From RGIG9060 sp036307825 (GTDB lineage: Bacteria; Spirochaetota; Spirochaetia; Treponematales; Treponemataceae), in NCBI GenBank assembly GCA_036307825.1, contig JAXJWW010000105.1, forward strand, positions 1 to 37,819: a stretch of DNA of 37,819 bases, in the 5' to 3' direction. Positions 15,615 through 23,905 of this stretch are shown piece by piece. Made by a program: the position numbers and the translations under genes. Under the pieces are notes generated by a model that was not told where the DNA came from, ran no database searches, and worked only from the letters and a program-made list of their open reading frames with translations. Position 1 is the first letter of the stretch; each line of letters opens with the position of its first letter.

Positions 15615-16217
15615 TTATTCAGTTACACTTCCGTCTGGCATGTGTACCATAACTTTTGCTGGTCGTAAAATACGATCTTTTAGCATATATCCTTTCAAGT
15701 AAACTTCTGCACAAACTGGCTCTTTTACCGGAGCAGGATTACTTGCGAGTGCTTCATGTTTATCGTGGTCGTAAGCATCACCTTTTTCACCAAATCCAAC
15801 AAGATTATACTTGTTTTCTAACATACTACGAAGTTGTTTTTGGATAAGACTTACGCCTTCAACTAAAGCAGCAGCACCATCAGCACCTTTTGTATCAGCC
15901 GCAGCAGCTAAAGCTCTGTCTAAATCGTCAAGAGAAGAAAGCAAATCTGATAAAAGGTTTGCGTTTGCATAATCAAAAGCTTCTTGCTTCTCTTTAATCA
16001 TTCGTTTTCGATAATTATCAAAATCTGCACACTTTCTTAAATATTGATCTTTTAATTGTGCAATTTGATTTTCTGCCTCTGCTAATTTTTCTTCTACAGT
16101 TGGCTCTTTTTCAGTTTCTGGATTTTCAGTTCCAGTTGATTCACAAGATTCCGCAGTTTCATTTTCTGTTACTACATTTTCAACTTGTTCTTTTGTATTT
16201 TCGTTTTCTTTATCCAT
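15615..16217 (-). CDS. grpE: Nucleotide exchange factor GrpE
   Basis: A 200-residue GrpE. Residues 1-45 are an acidic Glu/Thr/Asn-rich tail, about 50-105 are the long helical coil with KDQYLRKCADFDNYRKRMIK, and about 125-200 form the beta-wing domain containing VGFGEKGDAYDHDKHEAL and ending YLKGYMLKDRILRPAKVMVH. It drives ADP release from DnaK, encoded next. Only 14 nt separate a TATAAT-like stretch from the ATG and no Shine-Dalgarno is visible, so initiation may be leaderless or the transcript starts further upstream. Phased A-tracts lie just upstream. The 355-bp gap to dnaK is unusually long and structured. Confidence 0.96.
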   Translation of the reverse strand: MDKENENTKEQVENVVTENETAESCESTGTENPETEKEPTVEEKLAEAENQIAQLKDQYLRKCADFDNYRKRMIKEKQEAFDYANANLLSDLLSSLDDLDRALAAAADTKGADGAAALVEGVSLIQKQLRSMLENKYNLVGFGEKGDAYDHDKHEALASNPAPVKEPVCAEVYLKGYMLKDRILRPAKVMVHMPDGSVTE

Positions 16218-16262
16218 ACTTTGAAGATAATATTATAGGAAACAATCGTCAATAAAATAATT

Positions 16263-16302
16263 AAAAAATTTTGCTTTTTTTTACTTTTTTTTGCATTTTT
16301 TT
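16263..16302 (-). promoter_or_regulatory. Helically phased A-tracts upstream of grpE
   Basis: On the plus strand an A6T4 tract (16263-16272) is followed by T8 at 16275, T8 at 16285 and T7 at 16296, so tracts start about every 10-11 bp, in phase with the helix. Such arrays bend DNA and can act as an UP element for the adjacent promoter, here that of grpE-dnaK. The last tract overlaps the stop of the preceding gene. Confidence 0.5.
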
Positions 16303-17248
16303 ACAAAATTTCGTAATTTGGCCCAAAATCAGTTAAAAAAATTCTTACATTATGATTTTCAAGGCAAACTTCTTCGGTAAATTTGATTAAATCCATGGCG
16401 ATTGGACTTAAAATATCTTCTGGATGATAAGAAAGTTCTAAAGTTGATTCTTCTCCTTCAAAAACACAACGAGAAAAAGCACCATGAAGACAAACTAAAT
16501 CTTTTAATGGAAAGAAAATTGAATGCAAATGTTTTTCTTCACATTTTAATTTTAAGAAGAGTAATTGCATTTTTTCAATTTCTTGATGATTTACATTTTC
16601 TGGTAAAAAATTAGATTCTTTTGAACAATTATTGCATCGTTGCCATTCTGCAAAATCAGCAAAAAACTGAGAAGGTCGTAAACGCAAAGACTGAAGAATA
16701 GCCAAAAACCAAGGAACTGCACGACCAACAGAATAAAAAACTTCCATTGCAAAAGAAAGTTCTTGAATTTTTTTTATATCTTGAGTTGAAAGTTTATCAG
16801 AAGGTTTTAAGTTTTGAGTTTCGATATAAATATGATTAGGATAATAAGAAATTGCTTCATCTAAAGCATTTTTAAAACCTTTTATTGTTGGAAAATTTAC
16901 AGAATCAATATTGAAACCCAAAACCAAGCCATAATCATTTAGCAATCGGATTTTTTTGCTAAAAAATTTGCGTTTTTCGTTCAAAAAATCACTTAAAAAA
17001 TCAATTTGCAAAGTACACGCAATTAAAGAAAGATTTTCTACAATTTCTTTATCAATTATTGAAGGAGAAAGATAAAATGTAAAATGTACATCGGGAACTT
17101 GTTTTTCAATCAATTTTACAAGATTTATAAATCTTGCTTTGTTAGAAAAAAAATCTTCATCAGAAATTGTTACTTGCTGAATATTTTTTTCTAACAAAAA
17201 CTTTGGATTTTTTTCAAGTTCTAAAAGTGAAAAACTTAAATCTTCCAT
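16301..17248 (-). CDS. Unrecognised protein resembling a radical SAM barrel without cluster cysteines
   Basis: A 315-residue protein with no confident family. Its N-terminal half has the rhythm of a radical SAM (alpha/beta) barrel after the cluster loop: QQVTISDEDFFSNKARFINL, then a helix, HFTFYLSPSIIDKEIVENLS and later LGFNIDSVNF. The CxxxCxxC motif that binds the [4Fe-4S] cluster is absent; the protein simply starts after where it should be. The C-terminal part has YSVGRAVPWFLAILQSLRLR and a possible metal pair CNNC. It follows asnA by 23 bp and is probably cotranscribed. It could be a non-catalytic relative or an unrelated alpha/beta protein; function unknown. Confidence 0.8.
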   Translation of the reverse strand: MEDLSFSLLELEKNPKFLLEKNIQQVTISDEDFFSNKARFINLVKLIEKQVPDVHFTFYLSPSIIDKEIVENLSLIACTLQIDFLSDFLNEKRKFFSKKIRLLNDYGLVLGFNIDSVNFPTIKGFKNALDEAISYYPNHIYIETQNLKPSDKLSTQDIKKIQELSFAMEVFYSVGRAVPWFLAILQSLRLRPSQFFADFAEWQRCNNCSKESNFLPENVNHQEIEKMQLLFLKLKCEEKHLHSIFFPLKDLVCLHGAFSRCVFEGEESTLELSYHPEDILSPIAMDLIKFTEEVCLENHNVRIFLTDFGPNYEIL

Positions 17249-17271
17249 AAAAAACTAAAACCAATCAAATT

Positions 17272-18309
17272 TTATAAAAGAGGAATTCCTGCTTTTTTGC
17301 AATCTTCAATCATTTGCTCTGGCCAAGCACTAACTTGAGTTTCGCCAATGTGAGCTTTTCTAAGAAGATACATACAAAGACGAGATTGTCCAATTCCTCC
17401 ACCCATTGTAAAAGCAAGTTCACCTTTCAAAAGTTTTGAGTGGAATTGTAATTCTGCCCTTTCCATACAATTTCGTTGTTCAAGCTGAGCCTTCAAAGAT
17501 TCAGGTGAAACTCTGATTCCCATTGATGAAAGTTCAAAAGCAAAATTCAAAACAGGATTCCAAACAAGTAAATCTCCGTTCAAACCACGATGACCATCAC
17601 CTGTTTCTGTAATCCAATCATCGTAGTCTGGAGCACGCCCATCGTGAATTGTGCCATCTTCAAATTGTCCACCAATTCCGATAATGAAAACTGCACCATA
17701 TTCTTTTGCAGCTAAATTTTCTCGTTCTTTTGCAGAAAGATTTGGATACTTTTTGTACAAATCATCTGCATAAATAAATGTAATTTCTTCAGGTAAAACA
17801 GGAGCTAATGCAGGATATCTATCGTACAAGAAAAATTCTGTGCGTTTAATACAACGATAAATCTTTTTTACAACATCTTTCAAAAAAGGAACAGTTCTGT
17901 CGTTTTCATTAAGAACCATTTCCCAGTCCCACTGATCAACATACAAAGAATGAATATTATCTAATTCTTCGTCTGCTCGAATTGCGTTCATATCGGTATA
18001 AATTCCAAAGCCAGAAGCAAGGTTCAAATCTGTTACTTTTACACGCTTCCATTTTGCTAAAGAATGTACGATTTCAAGAACAGTTTCGTTCATATCTTTT
18101 ACAGGGAACGAAACAGGACGCTCAATTCCGTTCAAATCATCATTGAGACCAATTCCTCGTTTTACAAACAAGGGAGCAGTAACTCGAGTAAGATTTAACT
18201 CTGTAGATAATGCTAATTGAAAAAAATCTTTTATTGCAACAATTGCATGTTCTGTTTCTTTTACAGATAAAATTGATTTATAACCATCCGGTTTTATGAG
18301 TTTAGACAT
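17272..18309 (-). CDS. asnA: Aspartate-ammonia ligase (asparagine synthetase A)
   Basis: The product has 345 residues (E. coli AsnA 330) and makes asparagine from aspartate, ammonia and ATP; the fold is like class II aminoacyl-tRNA synthetases. Recognisable blocks are EIVHSLAKWKRVKVTDLNLA, LYVDQWDWEMVLNENDRTVP, APDYDDWITETGDGHRGLNG, then VWNPVLNFAFELSSMGIRVS and the GGGIGQSRLCMYLLRKAHIG motif 3. AGAGGA precedes the ATG by about 10 nt. Only 35 bp separate it from the GGDEF gene upstream and 23 bp from the unrecognised gene downstream, so it may be part of one transcript. It uses ammonia, which fits an anaerobic, ammonia-rich habitat. Confidence 0.97.
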   Translation of the reverse strand: MSKLIKPDGYKSILSVKETEHAIVAIKDFFQLALSTELNLTRVTAPLFVKRGIGLNDDLNGIERPVSFPVKDMNETVLEIVHSLAKWKRVKVTDLNLASGFGIYTDMNAIRADEELDNIHSLYVDQWDWEMVLNENDRTVPFLKDVVKKIYRCIKRTEFFLYDRYPALAPVLPEEITFIYADDLYKKYPNLSAKERENLAAKEYGAVFIIGIGGQFEDGTIHDGRAPDYDDWITETGDGHRGLNGDLLVWNPVLNFAFELSSMGIRVSPESLKAQLEQRNCMERAELQFHSKLLKGELAFTMGGGIGQSRLCMYLLRKAHIGETQVSAWPEQMIEDCKKAGIPLL

Positions 18310-18344
18310 ATTAATAAAAATCCTCTGTGTTTATGTATATCACA

Positions 18345-21300
18345 TTAAGGCATTTCAGTCCATAACACTGTGCGACTACGACCAGAATTTTTTGCAGCAA
18401 ACAAGGCTTTATCAGCATTTTGCATAACAGAACTCATATCAGTTTTATCTTCTACAACAAAGTTAGAACAAATTCCAGCACTAAAATTTAGATAATGCTC
18501 TTTAGGAACATCTAATTTTATACCCAAACGTTTTTCTAAAACAGGTAAGAAATAATTTGCATTTTCTAGACCTTCTCTCAATCTTTCTGAAGCGCGCAAA
18601 GCTTCTTCATCTGTTGTATTTGGAAGAAGAATTACAAATTCGTCCCCTCCAAAACGAGAAATAAAATCAACACGACGATAAATATGTTGTAATAAATCAG
18701 AAAATTCTGCAATGAGAATATCCCCTGCTTCGTGACCATAATTATCATTGTAATATTTAAAGTGATCTAAATCGATAAAAGTAACCGAAGTTTGAAAGTG
18801 CGCAGAATGTTTTCCTTGATAACGACGAATCATTTCACTTTCTGTAGAAAGTTTTTCTTGTAAAGCACGGCGATTTTTCAATTTTGAAAGTTGATCCATT
18901 GAAGAAATCATCAAAAGGTGTTCATTTTGATTAAGAATTGTAAGCTGTGAAGAAAGGGAAGAAAGTCCTACACTTAAAATATTTATATCTTCCATTGAGT
19001 AGGTTTTTGTCTTGGTAAGATTAATAATTACCCCACCAATAAAATCAAACTTTGACAAATTAAAAAATAAAGAATTATCATCACATTTAATAAATTTTTC
19101 TGAATAGTTTGGAACCATATCTACATATTTTTCCCAATCTTCTGAGTCAAGGAAAATCGTATCATCTTTTGAAATTGAAGCAATCAAATCCCAATCATCA
19201 TTGACTTTTTCTGCAATATAAATTGAATCGCATAACATATATTCAAAAATTGATTGAGCTACATCAACCACATACTCTTCTCTACTTTTCGAAACAGAAG
19301 CTAAATCAGTTAGCTTATTCAAAAATAATGAATCCCGAACTCGTTTATGTAAAGTATTTAATAACTGTTCTCGTGATGCTAATTCCTCCAAATGAGCTAA
19401 ATTAACATTCAAATTGTCGCAAGAAATTAAATCAATATTATATTGTCCTAAGGGAACTTTACTCAAATAATCAATATAAAAAACTAAAGAATGTTTTTTA
19501 GAAATTTCCATGGCTAAATCTTGATATTTTTTTGCTTCATCAAGATAATTTTTTTTGTATAAACTATTTGCAAATTGAAAATAAATAAATGCAACTTGAT
19601 GAATCTGACTAGCAAAATCAGTTTCAATATTTTTTGCAGCTTTATAAATCAATTCTGTGGCATTAGAAATATCACCTTCTTCCAAAGAAATCATACCTTG
19701 AATAAAGGGGAACATAGCTTTGAAATTATCAGAAATCAACAATTGAGATTCGATAAGATTTCGATAAGCTAATCTTGCTTGAGAAATTCTTCCTAAAAAT
19801 ATATCGCATATAATTTTTTGAAATAAAATATCATTCAAGGGACAGAAAATAAATTCTTTTAAATCAAAAAGTTTGCAAATTTTTACCAAAAGAACAAAGA
19901 TTTCTTGAGCTCGTTTAAAATGATTCATATAAATTAGTGAAAACGCAATATTCTTTAGTGTACATAAAATTTCTGAGTAATCTTTGATTTCTACTAATTT
20001 ATCTACAAAGGAATTTCCAATATCATAAGATTTTAGAAAGTTCCCTCTTAAAAAATACTCATAAGAAATTCCGTTTTTTATTTTGATAATTGAAGGAGTT
20101 TCGCCAATATTACATCGAATCTCTTCAGCTTTGTGATAATTTTCAAATGATTCTTCAGTCTTTCCTGCTACAGCAAGAATAATTCCTTTCCAGTGATGTG
20201 CTAAAGACAAGGCAAATTCATTATTTAGTTCTTTTGCTAACTGATATGAACTTTCTACAGTTTCTAATTGATTAAGCAAACGCTCCCTATTATCTTTTAT
20301 GGATTTTGGAAAAACAAAGACAGTACTAATATAATTGTTAGGAAGATTATCTTTTAATAAATTTAATATTTTATAATATTCTTCTTCAACTCGTTGTGAA
20401 TCATTTTTTTGAATTATTAAATAATAAATCATTGAAGATAAAATATACCAAACAGATTGCTTTCCAGAAAAACTCTTATTTCTAACAATAGTGACATACT
20501 TAAGAGCATCCTGAAAAGCACTTTTAGCATATAAAAGTTGCGCCATAAAAAAATAGACTTCATCATCAATCTCTTCTTTTGAATCTTCTTCTAAAATCAA
20601 ATCCATCAAATTTGCTCCGTCATCAAGACGATTTGAATACAAATAAAGAAGTGATATCAAAAGATAAATCTTTCGAATTTGTGGAACAGAATAGTTATAA
20701 GAAATTGCATCTTTAAGATATTTTTCTGCAACAGCAATTCCACCTGTTAAAGATAAGAAATTTATACTATCAGTAAAAAAATTATACAAAGTTTCAAAAG
20801 GAACAATATACGACTTTCTTACCAAAATTGGATTATCTAATACTGTTTCATCATAAGAATTTTCTACATTTGATAAATCAAAATAATTATTTTTTTCGGA
20901 AATTTCAGAAAAGAAAGTATTTGATTCATAATCAAAGCCTGCCTCAAGAAAATTAAAACAGAACAAAAATTTAGATTTTAGATTTTTGTTATTTTCTAAT
21001 AATTTTATAAGTGAAATTGATTCTTCTTTCAATTCCTGGGAATTTAAAATAATAATCGGTTTTGTAATATAATTTTCAATTAACTCAAGAACAGTCTGTA
21101 TACATCGCTTTTTTTCGTAAAAAAGCTCTTCCATTATTATAACATCTTGTCTAAACTCAGTTTTTCCTTTTGTAAAATATGAAACAAAACTTTCATTTTG
21201 CAAAGAATATGTATAGGGTTCAACTTTTTCTTTTGTTAACTCTTGAGATTTTAAAACATCCATAAAAGGAGCAATAGGCGAGAATCTAATCTTAGGATTC

Positions 21301-21443
21301 TTTAAATCAACTATAATCCAATCATTTTTTTCATAAATCGAAAACATCTTCATGGATTTTGCATTCAAAGACAAATAACGAACAACATCATTAGAATCAT
21401 TTATAAATTCAGTTACAATATTATTTAACTCATCGACTATCAT
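18345..21443 (-). CDS. TPR / GAF / GGDEF diguanylate cyclase-like protein
   Basis: A 1032-residue protein with no membrane helices. Residues 1 to about 230 are unrecognised but resemble the alpha/beta core of STAND-type regulators without a P-loop. About 230-690 is a helical-repeat (TPR-like) array (e.g. SLAHHWKGIILAVAGKTEES). About 700-850 looks like GAF, and about 865-1032 is a GGDEF domain with DLDHFKYYNDNYGHEAGD, an inhibitory I-site R923-R-V-D926 and the active loop G932-G-D-E-F936. It should make c-di-GMP with product feedback, tuned by the upstream sensor regions. The start codon lacks a clear Shine-Dalgarno. It lies between rlmJ and asnA on the same strand. Confidence 0.9.
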   Translation of the reverse strand: MIVDELNNIVTEFINDSNDVVRYLSLNAKSMKMFSIYEKNDWIIVDLKNPKIRFSPIAPFMDVLKSQELTKEKVEPYTYSLQNESFVSYFTKGKTEFRQDVIIMEELFYEKKRCIQTVLELIENYITKPIIILNSQELKEESISLIKLLENNKNLKSKFLFCFNFLEAGFDYESNTFFSEISEKNNYFDLSNVENSYDETVLDNPILVRKSYIVPFETLYNFFTDSINFLSLTGGIAVAEKYLKDAISYNYSVPQIRKIYLLISLLYLYSNRLDDGANLMDLILEEDSKEEIDDEVYFFMAQLLYAKSAFQDALKYVTIVRNKSFSGKQSVWYILSSMIYYLIIQKNDSQRVEEEYYKILNLLKDNLPNNYISTVFVFPKSIKDNRERLLNQLETVESSYQLAKELNNEFALSLAHHWKGIILAVAGKTEESFENYHKAEEIRCNIGETPSIIKIKNGISYEYFLRGNFLKSYDIGNSFVDKLVEIKDYSEILCTLKNIAFSLIYMNHFKRAQEIFVLLVKICKLFDLKEFIFCPLNDILFQKIICDIFLGRISQARLAYRNLIESQLLISDNFKAMFPFIQGMISLEEGDISNATELIYKAAKNIETDFASQIHQVAFIYFQFANSLYKKNYLDEAKKYQDLAMEISKKHSLVFYIDYLSKVPLGQYNIDLISCDNLNVNLAHLEELASREQLLNTLHKRVRDSLFLNKLTDLASVSKSREEYVVDVAQSIFEYMLCDSIYIAEKVNDDWDLIASISKDDTIFLDSEDWEKYVDMVPNYSEKFIKCDDNSLFFNLSKFDFIGGVIINLTKTKTYSMEDINILSVGLSSLSSQLTILNQNEHLLMISSMDQLSKLKNRRALQEKLSTESEMIRRYQGKHSAHFQTSVTFIDLDHFKYYNDNYGHEAGDILIAEFSDLLQHIYRRVDFISRFGGDEFVILLPNTTDEEALRASERLREGLENANYFLPVLEKRLGIKLDVPKEHYLNFSAGICSNFVVEDKTDMSSVMQNADKALFAAKNSGRSRTVLWTEMP

Positions 21444-21508
21444 ACAAGTATATTGTACACCTATTTTTTTTAGAACACAAACAAAAAAAATGTAAATTTA
21501 TGGTAGTC

Positions 21509-22345
21509 TTATTTTATTAAATTCAAAAATGAAATTGCTTCTTGAATTTTTTCTTTTAACTGCCATGGTGTGTTTACAATCAACATTCCAGAACCATAAA
21601 ATCCCATTTCTTTTTCTGGAGAATCAACAAGAAATTCAAAATTATCAATTTGAACCTCTTTATCTTTTGCAAGTCTTTCAACGCCACAAATGATTTTATC
21701 AATCATCATTTCGCATTCGGATTTTCGATGCTTTAATAAAGGATACCAAAGACACAAAACACCTACATTCCACTTTTTATGGCACAAAATAAGTGAATCT
21801 GCAACGTTTTCGTAATCAGAAACAACTTCGTAACTTGGATCCATCAATAAAAATCCACGTTTAATTGTGGGAGGAACAAGAGCTTTTAAATTTTCAAATG
21901 AATTTTGATGTAAAATTGTTACACGAGAATCTTTTATATTCGATTTTAAAATTTCAATTTCTGTATTGTGAAGTTCAAATAAAAATTCTTTATCACCAGA
22001 ACGCAAAAATTTTCTAATAATTTCCGGAGAACCTGGATATTGATTATTGTCTAAATAAGGTTTTACAAAATCGACATAATTCCTAAGCAATTCAGGAAGT
22101 TCAGCATAATTTTCTGAATTAAGTTGTGAAATATTTTTATAAAGTGATAAAATACCACTTTGATTTTCGCCAGTTTTTAGGGCTTTTTCATCATCAAGTG
22201 AATAAAGACCTGCTCCTGCGTGAGTATCAATGGCTGTAAAATTTTTGTCCTTTTTTACCATTGATTCTAAAACACCCACAAGACAAATATGCTTTAAAAT
22301 ATCTGCGTGATTTCCTGCATGAAAGGCATGACGATAACTTAACAT
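21509..22345 (-). CDS. rlmJ: 23S rRNA (adenine-2030 N6)-methyltransferase RlmJ
   Basis: A 278-residue protein, the typical RlmJ length, starting with the diagnostic MLSYRHAFHAGNHADILKHI. A SAM-binding AIDTHAGAGLYSL (motif I) and the amino-methyltransferase motif IV follow. Motif IV is normally DPPYE and here reads LLMDPSYEVVSDY; one proline is serine, but the Asp and aromatic residue are kept. The enzyme methylates A2030 (E. coli numbering) of 23S rRNA. It starts 12 bp after the stop of the ABC ATPase gene and is likely read through from the transporter operon, an arrangement without evident functional link. Confidence 0.93.
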   Translation of the reverse strand: MLSYRHAFHAGNHADILKHICLVGVLESMVKKDKNFTAIDTHAGAGLYSLDDEKALKTGENQSGILSLYKNISQLNSENYAELPELLRNYVDFVKPYLDNNQYPGSPEIIRKFLRSGDKEFLFELHNTEIEILKSNIKDSRVTILHQNSFENLKALVPPTIKRGFLLMDPSYEVVSDYENVADSLILCHKKWNVGVLCLWYPLLKHRKSECEMMIDKIICGVERLAKDKEVQIDNFEFLVDSPEKEMGFYGSGMLIVNTPWQLKEKIQEAISFLNLIK

Positions 22346-22357
22346 AAAATTTTCAAA

Positions 22358-23080
22358 CTAGAGAACACTTTGTAAAAACTGCTTTGTTCTTTCATTTTGT
22401 GGATTTTCAAAAATCTGTTCCGGAGTTCCTTCTTCAAGAACAACACCGTCATACATAAAAAGAACTCTATCAGCAACTTTTCGAGCAAAACCCATTTCGT
22501 GAGTTACAACAACCATTGTCATTCCGATATCTGCCAACTGTTCCATAACAGCTAGAACTTCTCCAACCATTTCTGGATCTAAAGCAGAGGTAGGTTCGTC
22601 AAAAAGCATAACTTCAGGCTCCATTGCCAAAGAACGAACAATTGCAATTCGCTGTTTTTGTCCACCAGAAAGTGTTGAAGGATAAACATCTGCTTTATCC
22701 CTAAGTCCGATTTTATCTAAAAGTCTATAAGCATCTTCTTGAGCTTGTTCTTTTGTTTTTAATTTCAATGTTAAAGGTGCAAGTGTGATATTTTCTAAAA
22801 CTGTAAGATGAGGGAATAAATTAAAATGTTGAAAAACCATTCCCATCTTTTGACGAATTTTGTTTATATCATTTTTTTTATCAAGAATATCAATACCGTC
22901 AATATAGATTTCGCCAGAATCTGGAGTTTCTAAAAGATTTAAACAACGTAAGTATGTACTTTTTCCAGAACCAGATGGTCCGATAATAACAACTTTTTCG
23001 CCTTTATTAATAGACTGAGAAACGCCTTTTAAGACCTTTAAATCACCAAAATTTTTTTTCAAATTTCTAGTTTCTATCAC
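22358..23080 (-). CDS. Polar amino-acid ABC transporter ATP-binding protein
   Basis: The 240-residue GlnQ/HisP-type ATPase has Walker A GPSGSGKST, the Q-loop VFQHFNLFPHLTVLENIT, signature LSGGQKQR, Walker B EVMLFDEPTSALDPEMVGEV and the switch histidine in VVVTHEMGFA. It powers import with the permease whose gene it overlaps by 14 bp, giving translational coupling. The substrate is a polar amino acid or cystine; the sequence does not say which. Nothing is missing from the catalytic motifs. Confidence 0.96.
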   Translation of the reverse strand: MIETRNLKKNFGDLKVLKGVSQSINKGEKVVIIGPSGSGKSTYLRCLNLLETPDSGEIYIDGIDILDKKNDINKIRQKMGMVFQHFNLFPHLTVLENITLAPLTLKLKTKEQAQEDAYRLLDKIGLRDKADVYPSTLSGGQKQRIAIVRSLAMEPEVMLFDEPTSALDPEMVGEVLAVMEQLADIGMTMVVVTHEMGFARKVADRVLFMYDGVVLEEGTPEQIFENPQNERTKQFLQSVL

Positions 23081-23747
23081 TTTTAGCCAACCTTTTTTCT
23101 AGAATTGCAAATAATTTTGTAAGTCCTAAAGTTAAACATAGATAAATTACAGCACATGTTAACAATGGAATCCATGCATTATAAGTTGCGTTTCTAATCA
23201 TATCACCTGATTTTGTTAAATCTGTTACTGCGATAAAACTTGCAACAGAAGTTTCTTTTATAAGAACAATAAATTCGCTTGTGTATGTAGGAAGCGCTGT
23301 TTTTATCGCTTGAGGTAATACAATTTTTATTAAAGTTTGAGCCTTGCTTAATCCTAAAGAACGCCCTGCTTCAGTTTGTCCAATATCAACACCTTGAATA
23401 CCAGCCCTAAAGATTTCTGTACAATAAGCTCCAGAGTTTATTCCGTAAGCTAAAATTGCAACAAAAAGTCTATCTAAACCTAATGGCGCAAAAACAACAA
23501 AGTAAAAAATCATCAACTGAGTTGCTAAAGGAATCCCACGAATTACAGTTGTATAAAAATTTGCAATTCCACGCAAAATCTTACTGGAAGAAATTTTAAA
23601 TAAAGCAAAAATACATCCCAAAACTGTACCGATTAGAATTGCACAAATTGCAATCAACACGGTAACACCAAGTCCTTGCAAAATGAGAACCCATCTGTCG
23701 CCAGAAATCATAGTGTCATAAAAGGATTGAAACACGATATTCTCCAC
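23067..23747 (-). CDS. Polar amino-acid ABC transporter permease
   Basis: A 226-residue HisM/GlnP-type inner-membrane permease with about five helices (GLGVTVLIAICAILIGTVLG is the first). It has the family hallmark TTVIRGIPLATQLMIFYFVV and the EAA loop EAGRSLGLSKAQTLIKIVLP that contacts the ATPase. As there is one permease gene it probably works as a homodimer. It is separated from the binding-protein gene by 158 bp containing a hairpin, and overlaps the ATPase gene by 14 bp. Strong family match. Confidence 0.95.
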   Translation of the reverse strand: MENIVFQSFYDTMISGDRWVLILQGLGVTVLIAICAILIGTVLGCIFALFKISSSKILRGIANFYTTVIRGIPLATQLMIFYFVVFAPLGLDRLFVAILAYGINSGAYCTEIFRAGIQGVDIGQTEAGRSLGLSKAQTLIKIVLPQAIKTALPTYTSEFIVLIKETSVASFIAVTDLTKSGDMIRNATYNAWIPLLTCAVIYLCLTLGLTKLFAILEKRLAKSDRN

Positions 23748-23808
23748 TTGATTAATAAAACTTAAACTCTATATTAAAAAAGTTTTTGTTACTTATAAAA
23801 ATAAATTT

Positions 23809-23846
23809 TGGGCAATCCAATTCAAATTGAGAAATAGACTGCCCAT
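23809..23846 (-). terminator. Hairpin between binding-protein and permease genes (attenuating terminator)
   Basis: On the minus strand TGGGCAGTC (23846-23838) faces GATTGCCCA (23817-23809): six pairs, one mismatch, two more pairs. It is followed by an A/T-rich stretch with short U runs. Partial termination here would give much more binding protein than permease, a common arrangement in importers. Confidence 0.5.
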
Positions 23847-23905
23847 AAAACTAGAACATCTTACAAAACTCATCTAATTTTTGCAAGATACCCGTTAGTA
23901 TAAAA

